Shown here piece after piece: positions 46,718-54,778 of a stretch of DNA of 64,000 nt. Source of the DNA: Ferruginibacter sp. GTDB lineage: Bacteria > Bacteroidota > Bacteroidia > Chitinophagales > Chitinophagaceae. The translations under genes were made by a program, and so were the position numbers. Positions within the stretch are counted from its first letter, which is position 1. The number at the start of each line of letters is the position of its first letter. The stretch lies in assembly GCA_019638575.1 (NCBI GenBank), contig JAHBTN010000016.1, positions 22,949 to 86,948 on the forward strand, given 5' to 3'. A model generated the notes under the pieces. It had not been told where the DNA came from, ran no database searches, and saw only the letters and a list, made by a program, of their open reading frames with translations.

Positions 46718-47239
46718 ATGAAAAAATTGCTGCTTCCTTTTTTCTTAACTGGCACATTAGCCATGATGGTTGTAATGTCAAAATCAGGTGCAGTTTTAAA
46801 AACAGCTACAACACCACAAGGTATCCTTAACCTGGAGTTTGCTTATAATACTTCGCAAACAAAAAATATCATCAATGCATGGCAGCTAAGCAACCAGCCT
46901 GAAAAATTGCAGGCTGCTATTATCAATACTTTTTTTGATTTTGTTTTCTTGTTTTTTTATGCAGGTTTTTTATTTCTTGCCTGTAAAAAAATTGCTGCTA
47001 CTATTAAAGGCCCTGTTGCAAAAGCAGGTAACTATATAGCCCGTGCCGCATTATTGGCTGGTATTTTTGATGTATTGGAAAACACGGGTATGTTACTTAC
47101 ACTGTATGGACATACATCAAACAGTATTGCATTTTTAACGGTGTCTTTTTCTGTAATTAAATGGACATTGGCAATAATTGCCGTTGTATATGTACTTACA
47201 GGTTTATTCTTTTGGTTGTATAAAAAAATTAAATACTAA
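46718..47239 (+). CDS. Uncharacterised four-helix membrane protein
   Basis: The product is 173 residues from the ATG at 46718; the in-frame TTG at 46688 is disfavoured. Hydrophobic helices occur at about 2-22, 65-88, 105-125 and 140-168. The TTPQGILNLEFAYNTSQTKNIINAW loop followed by FFDFVFLFFYAGFLFLACK matches a widespread uncharacterised membrane family with the APxGIxxFELA...W pattern. Function is unknown. It follows the LptF/G gene after 68 nt on the same strand. Confidence 0.75.
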   Translation: MKKLLLPFFLTGTLAMMVVMSKSGAVLKTATTPQGILNLEFAYNTSQTKNIINAWQLSNQPEKLQAAIINTFFDFVFLFFYAGFLFLACKKIAATIKGPVAKAGNYIARAALLAGIFDVLENTGMLLTLYGHTSNSIAFLTVSFSVIKWTLAIIAVVYVLTGLFFWLYKKIKY

Positions 47240-47306
47240 CCGGTAATCATTATAATTCTGTGGTAAATTATAAAACACTTTGTTTATAGTACTTCTATAA
47301 ATAGAC

Positions 47307-47359
47307 TCAGCCTTTGCTTTAGGCAGAACCAGGTGCGATTCAACTAAAACAAAGGCTGA
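47307..47359. other. Long inverted repeat/hairpin of unknown role
   Basis: TCAGCCTTTGCTTTAG (47307-47322) and CTAAAACAAAGGCTGA (47344-47359) form a 16-bp stem with a single C/A mismatch on the plus strand that becomes a G-U pair on the minus strand, around a 21-nt loop. There is no T-run on either side, so it is not a standard terminator. It sits in the 292-nt gap between the membrane-protein gene and the M20 peptidase gene, which otherwise holds nothing I can assign. Confidence 0.6.
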
Positions 47360-47531
47360 TAAATTGACAAACAATCTGCTGCAAATATATAGGCACATAC
47401 ATTAACCAACAAACTATACTTGTATATCTTTTTATTTTTTATTGTTTTTTAACAACCTCTTTATTGCAGTTAAAAATTCTTAATTTAGCTACCCTGCCAT
47501 ACATTAAAATAATATTATAAAAATACACATC

Positions 47532-48899
47532 ATGCAAGTTTGGAAAGATTACCAGCAAAAAAATAAAGAGCGGTTTTTAGAAGAATTATTAGACCTTTTA
47601 CGCATACCCAGCGTAAGTGCAAAAAGCGAACATAAACCTGATATGCTTGCATGTGCACAAGCTGTAAAACAAAGGCTGCTTGAAGCCGGGGTTGATAAAG
47701 CAGAAATTCATGAAACCGAAGGGCACCCCATTGTATATGCCGAAAAAATTACAGATCCATCCAAACCAACAGTATTAGTTTACGGGCATTACGATGTACA
47801 GCCAGCCGAGCCTTTAGAGTTATGGAAAAGCGGCCCCTTTGAACCTGTAATTTTGGATGGTAAAATTTTTGCCCGTGGCAGTTGCGATGATAAAGGCCAG
47901 TTTTATATGCATGTGAAGGCATTAGAAACTTTAATACAAACCAATAGCATGGAATACAATATTAAGTTTTGTATTGAAGGTGAAGAAGAAGTGGGATCGC
48001 CAAACCTGGGCAAATTTGTAAAAAACAATAAAGAACTGTTAGCCTGCAACTGTGTACTCATTAGCGATACAGCCATGATTAGCCTTGATACACCCAGTAT
48101 TGATAACGGCTTGCGTGGATTAAGTTATATTGAAGTGGAAGTAACCGGCCCCAATAGAGATTTACACAGTGGCGTTTATGGCGGAGCGGTAGCCAACCCT
48201 ATAACAATACTGGCAAAAATGATTGCATCTTTACATGATGATGATAACCATATTACCATTCCGGGTTTTTATGATGACGTAACAGTAGCATCTGATGAAG
48301 AAAGAGCATTAATGGCTAAAGCGCCGTTTGATGAACAGGAATACAAAAACGATTTAGGAGTTAAAGCATTATGGGGCGAAAAAGGATTTAGCACCAATGA
48401 AAGAACAGGCATACGGCCAACACTTGAATTAAACGGCATTTGGGGCGGTTATACCGGCGAAGGTGCAAAAACAGTTTTACCTTCAAAAGCTTTTGCTAAA
48501 ATTTCTGCAAGGCTGGTACCTAACCAAAACAGCAATAAAATAAGTGATTTGCTTATTGCACATTTCAAAAAAATTGCACCGGATTGTGTTACTGTAAAGG
48601 CAACCTTGCATCATGGTGGCGAGCCATATGTAACACCTATAAACAGCGCTGCATACAAAGCTGCCTCTAAAGCTATGGAAACAACTTTTGGCAAATCTCC
48701 CATACCCGTTCGTGGAGGTGGAAGCATCCCCATTTGTTCGTTGTTTGAAAAAGAATTAGACTGCAAAGTTGTTTTGATGGGATTTGGGTTAGACAGTGAT
48801 AACCTGCATAGTCCCAACGAAAAATTTGATGTGGCAAATTTTTATAAAGGCATTGAAACCATACCTTATTTTCACAAGTTTTTTGCCGAGTTAAGCTGA
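47532..48899 (+). CDS. M20 family dipeptidase
   Basis: The 455-residue protein is a complete M20 di-zinc peptidase. It has LVYGHYDVQPAEPLELWKSGPFEP (first zinc His and catalytic Asp), RGSCDDKGQFYMH, FCIEGEEEVGSPNL (catalytic and metal Glu), the dimerisation domain starting GLRGLSYIEVEVTGPNRDLHSGVYGG, and the late VRGGGSIPICSLFEKEL and DNLHSPNEKFDVANF segments. There is no signal peptide, so it is cytoplasmic and probably hydrolyses small peptides, as in the carnosinase-like/dipeptidase branch. It is monocistronic. Confidence 0.93.
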   Translation: MQVWKDYQQKNKERFLEELLDLLRIPSVSAKSEHKPDMLACAQAVKQRLLEAGVDKAEIHETEGHPIVYAEKITDPSKPTVLVYGHYDVQPAEPLELWKSGPFEPVILDGKIFARGSCDDKGQFYMHVKALETLIQTNSMEYNIKFCIEGEEEVGSPNLGKFVKNNKELLACNCVLISDTAMISLDTPSIDNGLRGLSYIEVEVTGPNRDLHSGVYGGAVANPITILAKMIASLHDDDNHITIPGFYDDVTVASDEERALMAKAPFDEQEYKNDLGVKALWGEKGFSTNERTGIRPTLELNGIWGGYTGEGAKTVLPSKAFAKISARLVPNQNSNKISDLLIAHFKKIAPDCVTVKATLHHGGEPYVTPINSAAYKAASKAMETTFGKSPIPVRGGGSIPICSLFEKELDCKVVLMGFGLDSDNLHSPNEKFDVANFYKGIETIPYFHKFFAELS

Positions 48900-48956
48900 A
48901 CCGGATTGCAACTTTAATTATTTCAATAAAAAATTAACCCACATTACCCAATCATA

Positions 48957-48964
48957 AATCTTTG
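48957..48964 (+). promoter_or_regulatory. Candidate -7 box for the thioesterase gene, one mismatch, 3 nt before the ATG
   Basis: AATCTTTG matches TAnnTTTG except for the first T and ends 3 nt before the ATG at 48968, the same tight spacing as at folD, guaB, dut and murF. Confidence 0.35.
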
Positions 48965-48967
48965 CAA

Positions 48968-49384
48968 ATGGCGCAGCAATCGGAATTGAATTTTCATACC
49001 CGTAAATGGGTAAAACCAGAAGACTTAAATCCAAATAACAGTTTATTTGGAGGCAGGTTGTTGCAATGGATAGATGAGGAAGCAGTGATTTATGCCATTA
49101 TTCAAATGGAAAATCCACATGTGGTTACAAAATTTATTTCGGAAATTAATTTTATCAATGCACCAAAACAAGGTGATATTATTGAGATTGGAATTATTGC
49201 TACCGGTTTTGGGCATACCAGTATTACCATGCGTTGCGAAGTAAGGAACAAACTTACACGGCATCCTATTTTAACCATCGAAAAAATGGTGTTTGTAAAT
49301 GTAGATGCCAAAGGAAAACCTACCCCTCACGGTAAAAAAGAGATCAGCTATGTAAAACACAGGCTGCAAAAAGGTTCCCAATAA
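48968..49384 (+). CDS. Acyl-CoA thioesterase (hotdog fold, YciA/ACOT-like)
   Basis: The product is 138 residues from the ATG at 48968. It has the ACOT hotdog pattern: MPEDLNPN-like start (VKPEDLNPNNSLFGGRLLQWIDEEAVIYAI), VVTKFISEINFINAPKQGDIIEIG and GHTSITMRCEVRN. The conserved N-x-x-G-x-x-L-x-W-x-D substrate motif is present. It hydrolyses acyl-CoA to free acid and CoA in the cytoplasm; chain-length preference is unknown. A TTG at 48962 overlaps the promoter-like box and is rejected. Confidence 0.88.
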   Translation: MAQQSELNFHTRKWVKPEDLNPNNSLFGGRLLQWIDEEAVIYAIIQMENPHVVTKFISEINFINAPKQGDIIEIGIIATGFGHTSITMRCEVRNKLTRHPILTIEKMVFVNVDAKGKPTPHGKKEISYVKHRLQKGSQ

Positions 49385-49536
49385 AAATATCGGGGTTGCA
49401 GACGCAAGTATTGAAGTGGAATTTAATCTCAGGGTTTTATGTGTACCAATAAATAAAATTGAATCGGAATTTTTGCAACAGGTTATTTAGAAGTAGTTAA
49501 ATAATTTAAATGAATTAAATCAAATTTTAAGACTAC

Positions 49537-50145
49537 CTATTTATTTGGATAACTACTTACATAAGGATTGCCTTTTACATAAAAACGGTAAGGCTTTAAA
49601 GCAGCTTCACCAGCACCCTCTACACCAATACGCCTGCTTTTACCAATTAATGCAGATGTAAAATTTTCACCATCATCAACTATAAAAATTTCGTTTTTAA
49701 AAAGGCTAATCCCCGAGTGTATTTTTGATATACCCAATGCTTTTGCCGCATTGCCCGGCCCTTTTGTAAGCGTATAATCGGGCACTAGTTTACCGGTACG
49801 TTTAAGCATTATGGCAACACCTTTTACAGGTTCTAAAGCCCTTATAAGTACTGCATCGGGTATATCTTTTTTATTAGTAACTACATTAAACAGGTGATGC
49901 ATCCCGTAACATATATAAACATAAGAAGTACCTCCAGTAGCATACATATGTTCGTTACGTGCAGTACGTTTTCCTCCATACGAATGTGAGGCCTTATCTG
50001 TAAGACCAATATATGCTTCAGTTTCTACAATTCTTCCCGAAGTAACCTGGTTATTAAATTTAGTGATGATAATTTTACCAATTAATTCTTTTGCAATTTG
50101 CAAAACATCGTTTCTTTCGTAAAATTCAGCAGGCAACTTCTTCAT
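49537..50145 (-). CDS. DNA-3-methyladenine glycosylase (AAG/MPG family)
   Basis: From the ATG at 50145 (MKKLPAEFYERNDVLQIAKELIGK) the product has 202 residues, typical of bacterial AAG. Family landmarks are GRIVETEAYIGLTDKASHSYGGKRTARNEHMY with the catalytic Glu, GTSYVYICYGMHHLFNVVT (DNA-intercalating and flipping region), AVLIRALEPVKG and LTKGPGNAAKALGIS. It removes alkylated purines from DNA. The open frame continues to 50193, but the extra 16 residues are not family-like. It is divergent from the EI24 gene. Confidence 0.93.
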   Translation of the reverse strand: MKKLPAEFYERNDVLQIAKELIGKIIITKFNNQVTSGRIVETEAYIGLTDKASHSYGGKRTARNEHMYATGGTSYVYICYGMHHLFNVVTNKKDIPDAVLIRALEPVKGVAIMLKRTGKLVPDYTLTKGPGNAAKALGISKIHSGISLFKNEIFIVDDGENFTSALIGKSRRIGVEGAGEAALKPYRFYVKGNPYVSSYPNK

Positions 50146-50210
50146 TATAGTATTAACTTTAAAGCTAAAATACAGATGTATAGCCAATACCATTATTTAT
50201 TACATTAAAA

Positions 50211-51005
50211 ATGCTTAAAGAGATCATTATATCCATACAGGCTTATTTTCAAACGCACCAATTCATCATCAGGCACCGTTTATGGAAATGGATACTTATT
50301 CCGGGATTTATATATGCCATCCTTTTTTGTATCGGTATCTATTTATTCTGGACATCGAGCAACAGCGCTATTGAACTAATGTTGCAGAAAACAGGCATTA
50401 CCGGCTGGATGGAAAGGATGCAGAATAGTTGGCTGAATTTTTTACTCATATTTGGGCAGTTGATATTGCACCTGGTGCTGCTACTGTTTTATTTTTCGTT
50501 GTTTAAATACCTGTTCCTCATCATCGGTTCGCCAGTATTTGCTTATTTAAGCGAAAAAACAGAATCTATCATTGAAGGAAAAGAATACCCCTTTAGCTTT
50601 CAGCAATTGATGAAGGATATTGTACGGGGCATTAGGCTTGCATTACGAAACTTGCTATGGCAAACGGTTTATACTGTATCCATCCTTATCTTATCTTTCA
50701 TCCCATTAGTAGGTTGGGTTACGCCGCTGCTGGCTTTACTGGTAGAATGTTATTACTTTGGTTTTTCTATGCTGGATTACAGTTGCGAAAGGAATAAGCT
50801 TTCTACATCGCAAAGCATTATGTTCATAGGCCGGCATAAAGGTTTGGCGATAGGCAATGGTATTGTTTTTTACCTGATGCTGATAATACCTGTGCTGGGC
50901 TGGCTACTGGCGCCTAGTTATGCCGTAATTGCCGCCACACTCAGTTTGTATAAAACAAAAAACGATGGCCTGCTACCAATAAGCCCTGTTAAAACTGAAT
51001 CATGA
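50211..51005 (+). CDS. EI24 domain membrane protein (CysZ-like)
   Basis: The 264-residue protein has about four to five membrane helices (WILIPGFIYAILFCIGIYLFW; LLIFGQLILHLVLLLFYFSLFKYLFLI; TVYTVSILILSFIPLVGWVTPLLALLVECYYFGF; IGNGIVFYLMLIIPVLGWLLAPSYAVIAATL) and the EI24/CysZ pattern GSPVFAYLSEKTESIIEGKEYPF. CysZ proteins move sulfate, but the EI24 family is broader and the substrate cannot be assigned. The 3' end overlaps the methyltransferase gene by 4 nt (ATGA), so translation is coupled. Confidence 0.82.
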   Translation: MLKEIIISIQAYFQTHQFIIRHRLWKWILIPGFIYAILFCIGIYLFWTSSNSAIELMLQKTGITGWMERMQNSWLNFLLIFGQLILHLVLLLFYFSLFKYLFLIIGSPVFAYLSEKTESIIEGKEYPFSFQQLMKDIVRGIRLALRNLLWQTVYTVSILILSFIPLVGWVTPLLALLVECYYFGFSMLDYSCERNKLSTSQSIMFIGRHKGLAIGNGIVFYLMLIIPVLGWLLAPSYAVIAATLSLYKTKNDGLLPISPVKTES

Positions 51006-51706
51006 GTTCCATAATTTATTTAATACCTACTGTGCTTGATGAAACAGCCACACAAACAATACCTGCGTATGTAATGCAGGCGGTAAAAAACAGTACGGTG
51101 GTTTTTGCCGAGAATGAAAGAACAGCAAGGCGCTTTTTTAAAAAGATGGACAGGGATATTGTGATTGATGACTTTGAGTGGTTCAGCATACACAAAGCCG
51201 AAGCAGAAGTGGTAAATTTTTTCAGGGAAAAAATAAAGCAACATAAAAACATCTGCATTATCAGCGAAGCCGGTTGCCCCGGCATAGCCGATCCGGGCCA
51301 GGTATTAATAGCCGCAGCACAGCAAATGTGCGCTATTGTAAAACCATTGGTGGGGCCAAGTTCTATTTTGCTGGCGCTGATGGCAAGTGGCATGAACGGG
51401 CAGCAATTTGAATTTTTAGGTTACCTGCCTATTGATAGCCACGAAAGGAACAAAGCTATATTGGCCATAGAAATAAATTCGCAGAAAAAAAACAGCACAC
51501 AAATTTTTATTGAAACCCCCTACCGCAACAACCAGTTGATAGAAAATTTATTGAAAGTTTGTAAACCAGATACCCAATTATGCATTGCTGCTGAACTTAC
51601 AGGCGATAATGAATTTATTAAAACTAAAACCATTGCAGCCTGGAAAAAAGAAAAAACCGACTTTCATAAAAAGCCGGTCATATTTTTATTGTATAGTGGC
51701 AGCTAA
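51002..51706 (+). CDS. SAM-dependent methyltransferase of the tetrapyrrole methylase (RsmI-like) fold
   Basis: The 234-residue product starts SSIIYLIPTVLDETATQTIPAYV and carries the tetrapyrrole-methylase features NICIISEAGCPGIADPGQVLI, VKPLVGPSSILLALMASGMNGQQFEFLGYLP and QIFIETPYRNNQLIENLL, as in RsmI (2'-O-methylation of C1402 in 16S rRNA). It lacks the RsmI N-terminal GTLYVVATPIGN start and belongs to a shorter Bacteroidota group, so the target is uncertain. It is translationally coupled to the EI24 gene and convergent with the next gene 1 nt away. Confidence 0.82.
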   Translation: MSSIIYLIPTVLDETATQTIPAYVMQAVKNSTVVFAENERTARRFFKKMDRDIVIDDFEWFSIHKAEAEVVNFFREKIKQHKNICIISEAGCPGIADPGQVLIAAAQQMCAIVKPLVGPSSILLALMASGMNGQQFEFLGYLPIDSHERNKAILAIEINSQKKNSTQIFIETPYRNNQLIENLLKVCKPDTQLCIAAELTGDNEFIKTKTIAAWKKEKTDFHKKPVIFLLYSGS

Positions 51707-51707
51707 C

Positions 51708-52142
51708 TTAATGATCTACGGCTTTCATATTAATAATCTTGTCAACAATGTAGGGGCTAAAACCACGCCAGGGCAATGCTCCCTTATATTCTTTATAATG
51801 AAGATCAAAATAGCTGCCACTGTTATTCATCAGCACATTGGCAATACTGTCATCGGCTACTGAAAATTCAAACTCGTACGAGCTGATGGCACCCGGCGCT
51901 TTTGAACGCAACCCCGATTGTATCAACTTTCCTTCATAAGTTTTAAATACATTGCCTTTCTTTACTACATAGTTCAATTCGCCCGATTTTACTCCTTCAC
52001 CAAAAACAAAATAATATTTCCACCAAAAAGCAAGGGCGCCTGCAAGCAGAACAATAAAAATAAACCACCTTAAGAATTTACGGAAACCGCTTTTCTTTTT
52101 GGGTTGTTCTTTTTCCATCTCATTGAATGTTGTATCAGTCAT
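51708..52142 (-). CDS. Small membrane-anchored protein of a conserved Bacteroidota family
   Basis: The 144 residues include a basic N-terminal tail, one transmembrane helix at about 26-46 (LRWFIFIVLLAGALAFWWKYYFVF), and an extracytoplasmic part with GELNYVVKKGNVFKTYEGKLIQSG, SSYEFEFSVADDSIANVLM and LPWRGFSPYIVDKI. Relatives are often mislabelled 6-phosphogluconate dehydrogenase in databases, although no dehydrogenase domain is visible. Function is unknown. The M28 peptidase gene lies 16 nt upstream on the same strand, suggesting one operon. Confidence 0.75.
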   Translation of the reverse strand: MTDTTFNEMEKEQPKKKSGFRKFLRWFIFIVLLAGALAFWWKYYFVFGEGVKSGELNYVVKKGNVFKTYEGKLIQSGLRSKAPGAISSYEFEFSVADDSIANVLMNNSGSYFDLHYKEYKGALPWRGFSPYIVDKIINMKAVDH

Positions 52143-52158
52143 AAAAAATTTTTACAGT

Positions 52159-53544
52159 TTATAATCCATATTTATCTACCAGGTAAACCATGCTTGCCAT
52201 TACTACAGCACACAGGTTAAGCTCCTGTGCATTTACTTTATCAAAGGTATCTGCTGCGGAGTGATGCACATCAAAATATCTTTGCCCTGTGGTTATTAAA
52301 CCAAACTGAGGGGTTTTAAAGGCTTGCTGCAACGGGCCAATATCGGCGCCGCCACCGCCGCCATCACTAAAGGCAAAACGGGCAGCATCTGCATGTTCAA
52401 AATATTTTTTCCAGTTTTGCACTTTAGCATATTGATCTTTAGTCATACCGCAAACAAAACCACGGGGATACTCTGCACCGCCATCGCTTTCCATGGCCAT
52501 TATATGCTTCTCGTTTTTTAGTTTTGCTTCTTCAGCATATTTAGTTGCGCCACGCAGGCCATTTTCTTCATTGGCAAATAACACAATCCTGATGGTACGT
52601 TTTGGTTGATAGCCCAGGGTTTTAAACACACGTATTATCTCTATGCTTTTTACAATACCTGTTCCATCATCGCTTGCGCCTTCGCCGGGGTCCCAGCTAT
52701 CGAGGTGGCCGCCAACAGTAATGATTTCATCCGGAAATTCGGAACCTTTTATTTCACCAATTACATTATGGCCGATGGTATCAGGCTGCATCTTACAATT
52801 GGTTTGCAAAAAAAGTTTTTCATTTTTGTAAACGCCTTTAATATCGGCACTTAATTTGTCGGCGCCCATTGTACTGATTGCAACGGCTGGCACTTTGGGC
52901 AGGTTTTCATCATAATGCATGGTTCCGGTATGCGGATAATCATCATAAGCGCCGGTAACCGAACGCACAATAACAGCTACTGCACCATATTTTGCAGCAG
53001 CCGATGGCCCGTTTACCCGGTAACGTACTGCATCACCATAGGCGCCCCTCAACAAAGTCTTATTAAAAGGATAATTAAAAAAAACAATCTTTCCTTTTAC
53101 TTCTTCTTTCCTTTTATCCAGTTCGTCAAAATTTTTCACTTCTATAACTTCGGCCAGTATGCCTTTATCACCTGTGGCAATTGTATTACCAAGTGCAAGC
53201 ACTTTATATTGTGTATCGTTCTTGCGGTTTTTTGTTTTATACCCTGCAAATTCTTTTTTGCCCCTAACCCAATGCGGCACCATGCATTGCTGCAGGTACA
53301 CATTATCTGCACCGGCTTCTTTTAATGCCTGTAAGCCCCACTGCTCGCCTTTGTACATGCCTGCACTGCCGCTAAGCCTTGGCCCCACCGTTTTACTTAA
53401 CGTATATAAATTTGAATATGCCTTACCGTTCAGCAGTATTTCTGTTGATATCTTTTGTATCATTAGTGAATCCTGGTTCTGTGCCGGTGCGGAGAATGCA
53501 GTTATCGTAAAAAACAAAATAAATGAATAGGGGCTTTTGAGCAT
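52159..53544 (-). CDS. Secreted M28 family zinc peptidase with PA domain (carboxypeptidase Q-like)
   Basis: The 461-residue protein has a signal peptide (LKSPYSFILFFTITAFSAPAQN), a PA insert at about 135-250 (KIVFFNYPFN, AAKYGAVAVIVRSVTG), and the M28 domain with all zinc and catalytic residues in VGGHLDSWDPGEGASDDGTG, FANEENGLRG, AMESDGGAE and FDVHHSAADTFDKV. Together these define an aminopeptidase/carboxypeptidase acting on di- or short peptides in the periplasm or outside the cell. A TAAGTTTG box lies 16 nt before the ATG. The small membrane-protein gene follows in the same direction. Confidence 0.92.
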   Translation of the reverse strand: MLKSPYSFILFFTITAFSAPAQNQDSLMIQKISTEILLNGKAYSNLYTLSKTVGPRLSGSAGMYKGEQWGLQALKEAGADNVYLQQCMVPHWVRGKKEFAGYKTKNRKNDTQYKVLALGNTIATGDKGILAEVIEVKNFDELDKRKEEVKGKIVFFNYPFNKTLLRGAYGDAVRYRVNGPSAAAKYGAVAVIVRSVTGAYDDYPHTGTMHYDENLPKVPAVAISTMGADKLSADIKGVYKNEKLFLQTNCKMQPDTIGHNVIGEIKGSEFPDEIITVGGHLDSWDPGEGASDDGTGIVKSIEIIRVFKTLGYQPKRTIRIVLFANEENGLRGATKYAEEAKLKNEKHIMAMESDGGAEYPRGFVCGMTKDQYAKVQNWKKYFEHADAARFAFSDGGGGGADIGPLQQAFKTPQFGLITTGQRYFDVHHSAADTFDKVNAQELNLCAVVMASMVYLVDKYGL

Positions 53545-53560
53545 GCGGGGGCTTTTGTAA

Positions 53561-53568
53561 CAAACTTA
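53561..53568 (-). promoter_or_regulatory. Candidate -7 promoter box for the M28 peptidase gene
   Basis: The minus strand reads TAAGTTTG, an exact TAnnTTTG match ending 16 nt before the ATG at 53544. No TTG is found at 17-23 nt spacing. Confidence 0.45.
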
Positions 53569-53654
53569 CATATTTAAACCAATACATGAACGGAAAGGCC
53601 AATGAAAATAAATAGGTAAATTGCAGATACTTTTTTACTTACTCAAATTACTAT

Positions 53655-54773
53655 ATGAATATTGGGATTGTTTGTTACCCTACATTTGGCGGCAGCGGTG
53701 TGCTGGCTACAGAACTTGGTAAAGCCCTTGCGGATAAAGGGCATAATATACATTTCATCACTTACCAGCAACCTGTAAGGTTAAGTGGGTTTCATGCCAA
53801 CATTTTTTATCACGAAGTAAGGGTGCCAACATACCCATTGTTTGATTACCCGCCTTATGAAACAGCATTGGCCAGCACCATGGTTGATGTTATTTTAAAT
53901 AATGATGTGGAACTGCTACATGTACATTATGCCATACCCCATGCTGCAGCAGCCTATATGGCCAAACAAATTTTAGCCAAACAAGGAAAACATATACCAG
54001 TTATTACAACTTTACATGGTACCGATATAACACTTGTAGGCAGGGATAAAACATACAGCCCTGTAGTAACTTTTTCGATGAACGAAAGTGATGTACTTAC
54101 TGCCGTATCACAAAATCTTAAAGAAGAAACCTATCGGAATTTCAACATTGAAAAAGAGATAGAAGTGATCCACAATTTTGTGGATGTAAAGAGGTTTCAC
54201 AAACAACCAGTGGATGCTTTTCGTAAACTTATTTCGCCCAATGGCGAAAAGATACTGGTGCATGCATCCAATTTCAGAAAAGTGAAAAGGGTGGAAGATG
54301 TGGTTTCGGTATTCTTACGCATACAGGAAAAGATACCTGCTACATTATTATTACTGGGCGATGGGCCCGAGAGGTCGGAGATTGAAGCAAGGGCCAGGAA
54401 ATGTGAATCGCATAACAACATAAAATTTTTAGGCAAGCAGGAGCAGATGGAAGACATATTACCCATTGCCGATTTGTTTTTGCTTACCAGCGAATACGAA
54501 AGTTTTGGATTGGCGGCGCTTGAAGCCATGGCCGCCGAAGTACCCGTGATATCTACCAATGCAGGTGGACTGCCTGAAATAAATATTGATGGCTACAGTG
54601 GATTTATGAGCGATGTAGGCGATGTGGAAAATATGAGCAGGAATGCATTGCACATTTTACAGGATGATAATACGCTGCGTACTTTTAAAAACAATGCATT
54701 GGCACAGGCAAAAAAATTCGACATAGAAAATATTGTACCGTTATACGAAGCGCTTTATAAACGGGTAACCTGA
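53655..54773 (+). CDS. bshA: N-acetyl-alpha-D-glucosaminyl L-malate synthase BshA
   Basis: The 372-residue GT4 glycosyltransferase starts NIGIVCYPTFGGSGVLATELGKALADKGH, the BshA signature, with LLHVHYAIPHAAAAYMAK, TTLHGTDITLVG, HASNFRKVKRVEDV, LLLGDGPERSEIE and the nucleotide-sugar-binding ESFGLAALEAMAAEVPVISTNAGGLPE motif. It joins GlcNAc from UDP-GlcNAc to L-malate, the first step of bacillithiol synthesis, a low-molecular-weight thiol known in Firmicutes and many Bacteroidota. bshB and bshC are not in this window. It is convergent with the envC-like gene, stops 5 nt apart. Confidence 0.93.
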   Translation: MNIGIVCYPTFGGSGVLATELGKALADKGHNIHFITYQQPVRLSGFHANIFYHEVRVPTYPLFDYPPYETALASTMVDVILNNDVELLHVHYAIPHAAAAYMAKQILAKQGKHIPVITTLHGTDITLVGRDKTYSPVVTFSMNESDVLTAVSQNLKEETYRNFNIEKEIEVIHNFVDVKRFHKQPVDAFRKLISPNGEKILVHASNFRKVKRVEDVVSVFLRIQEKIPATLLLLGDGPERSEIEARARKCESHNNIKFLGKQEQMEDILPIADLFLLTSEYESFGLAALEAMAAEVPVISTNAGGLPEINIDGYSGFMSDVGDVENMSRNALHILQDDNTLRTFKNNALAQAKKFDIENIVPLYEALYKRVT

Positions 54774-54778
54774 TCATT

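Noticed and set aside
49383-49490. Open 35-codon stretch after the thioesterase gene that reads plausibly (ASIEVEFNLRV...)
   Set aside because: It has no ATG, no recognised family and is too short. It could be a gene remnant, but chance cannot be excluded.
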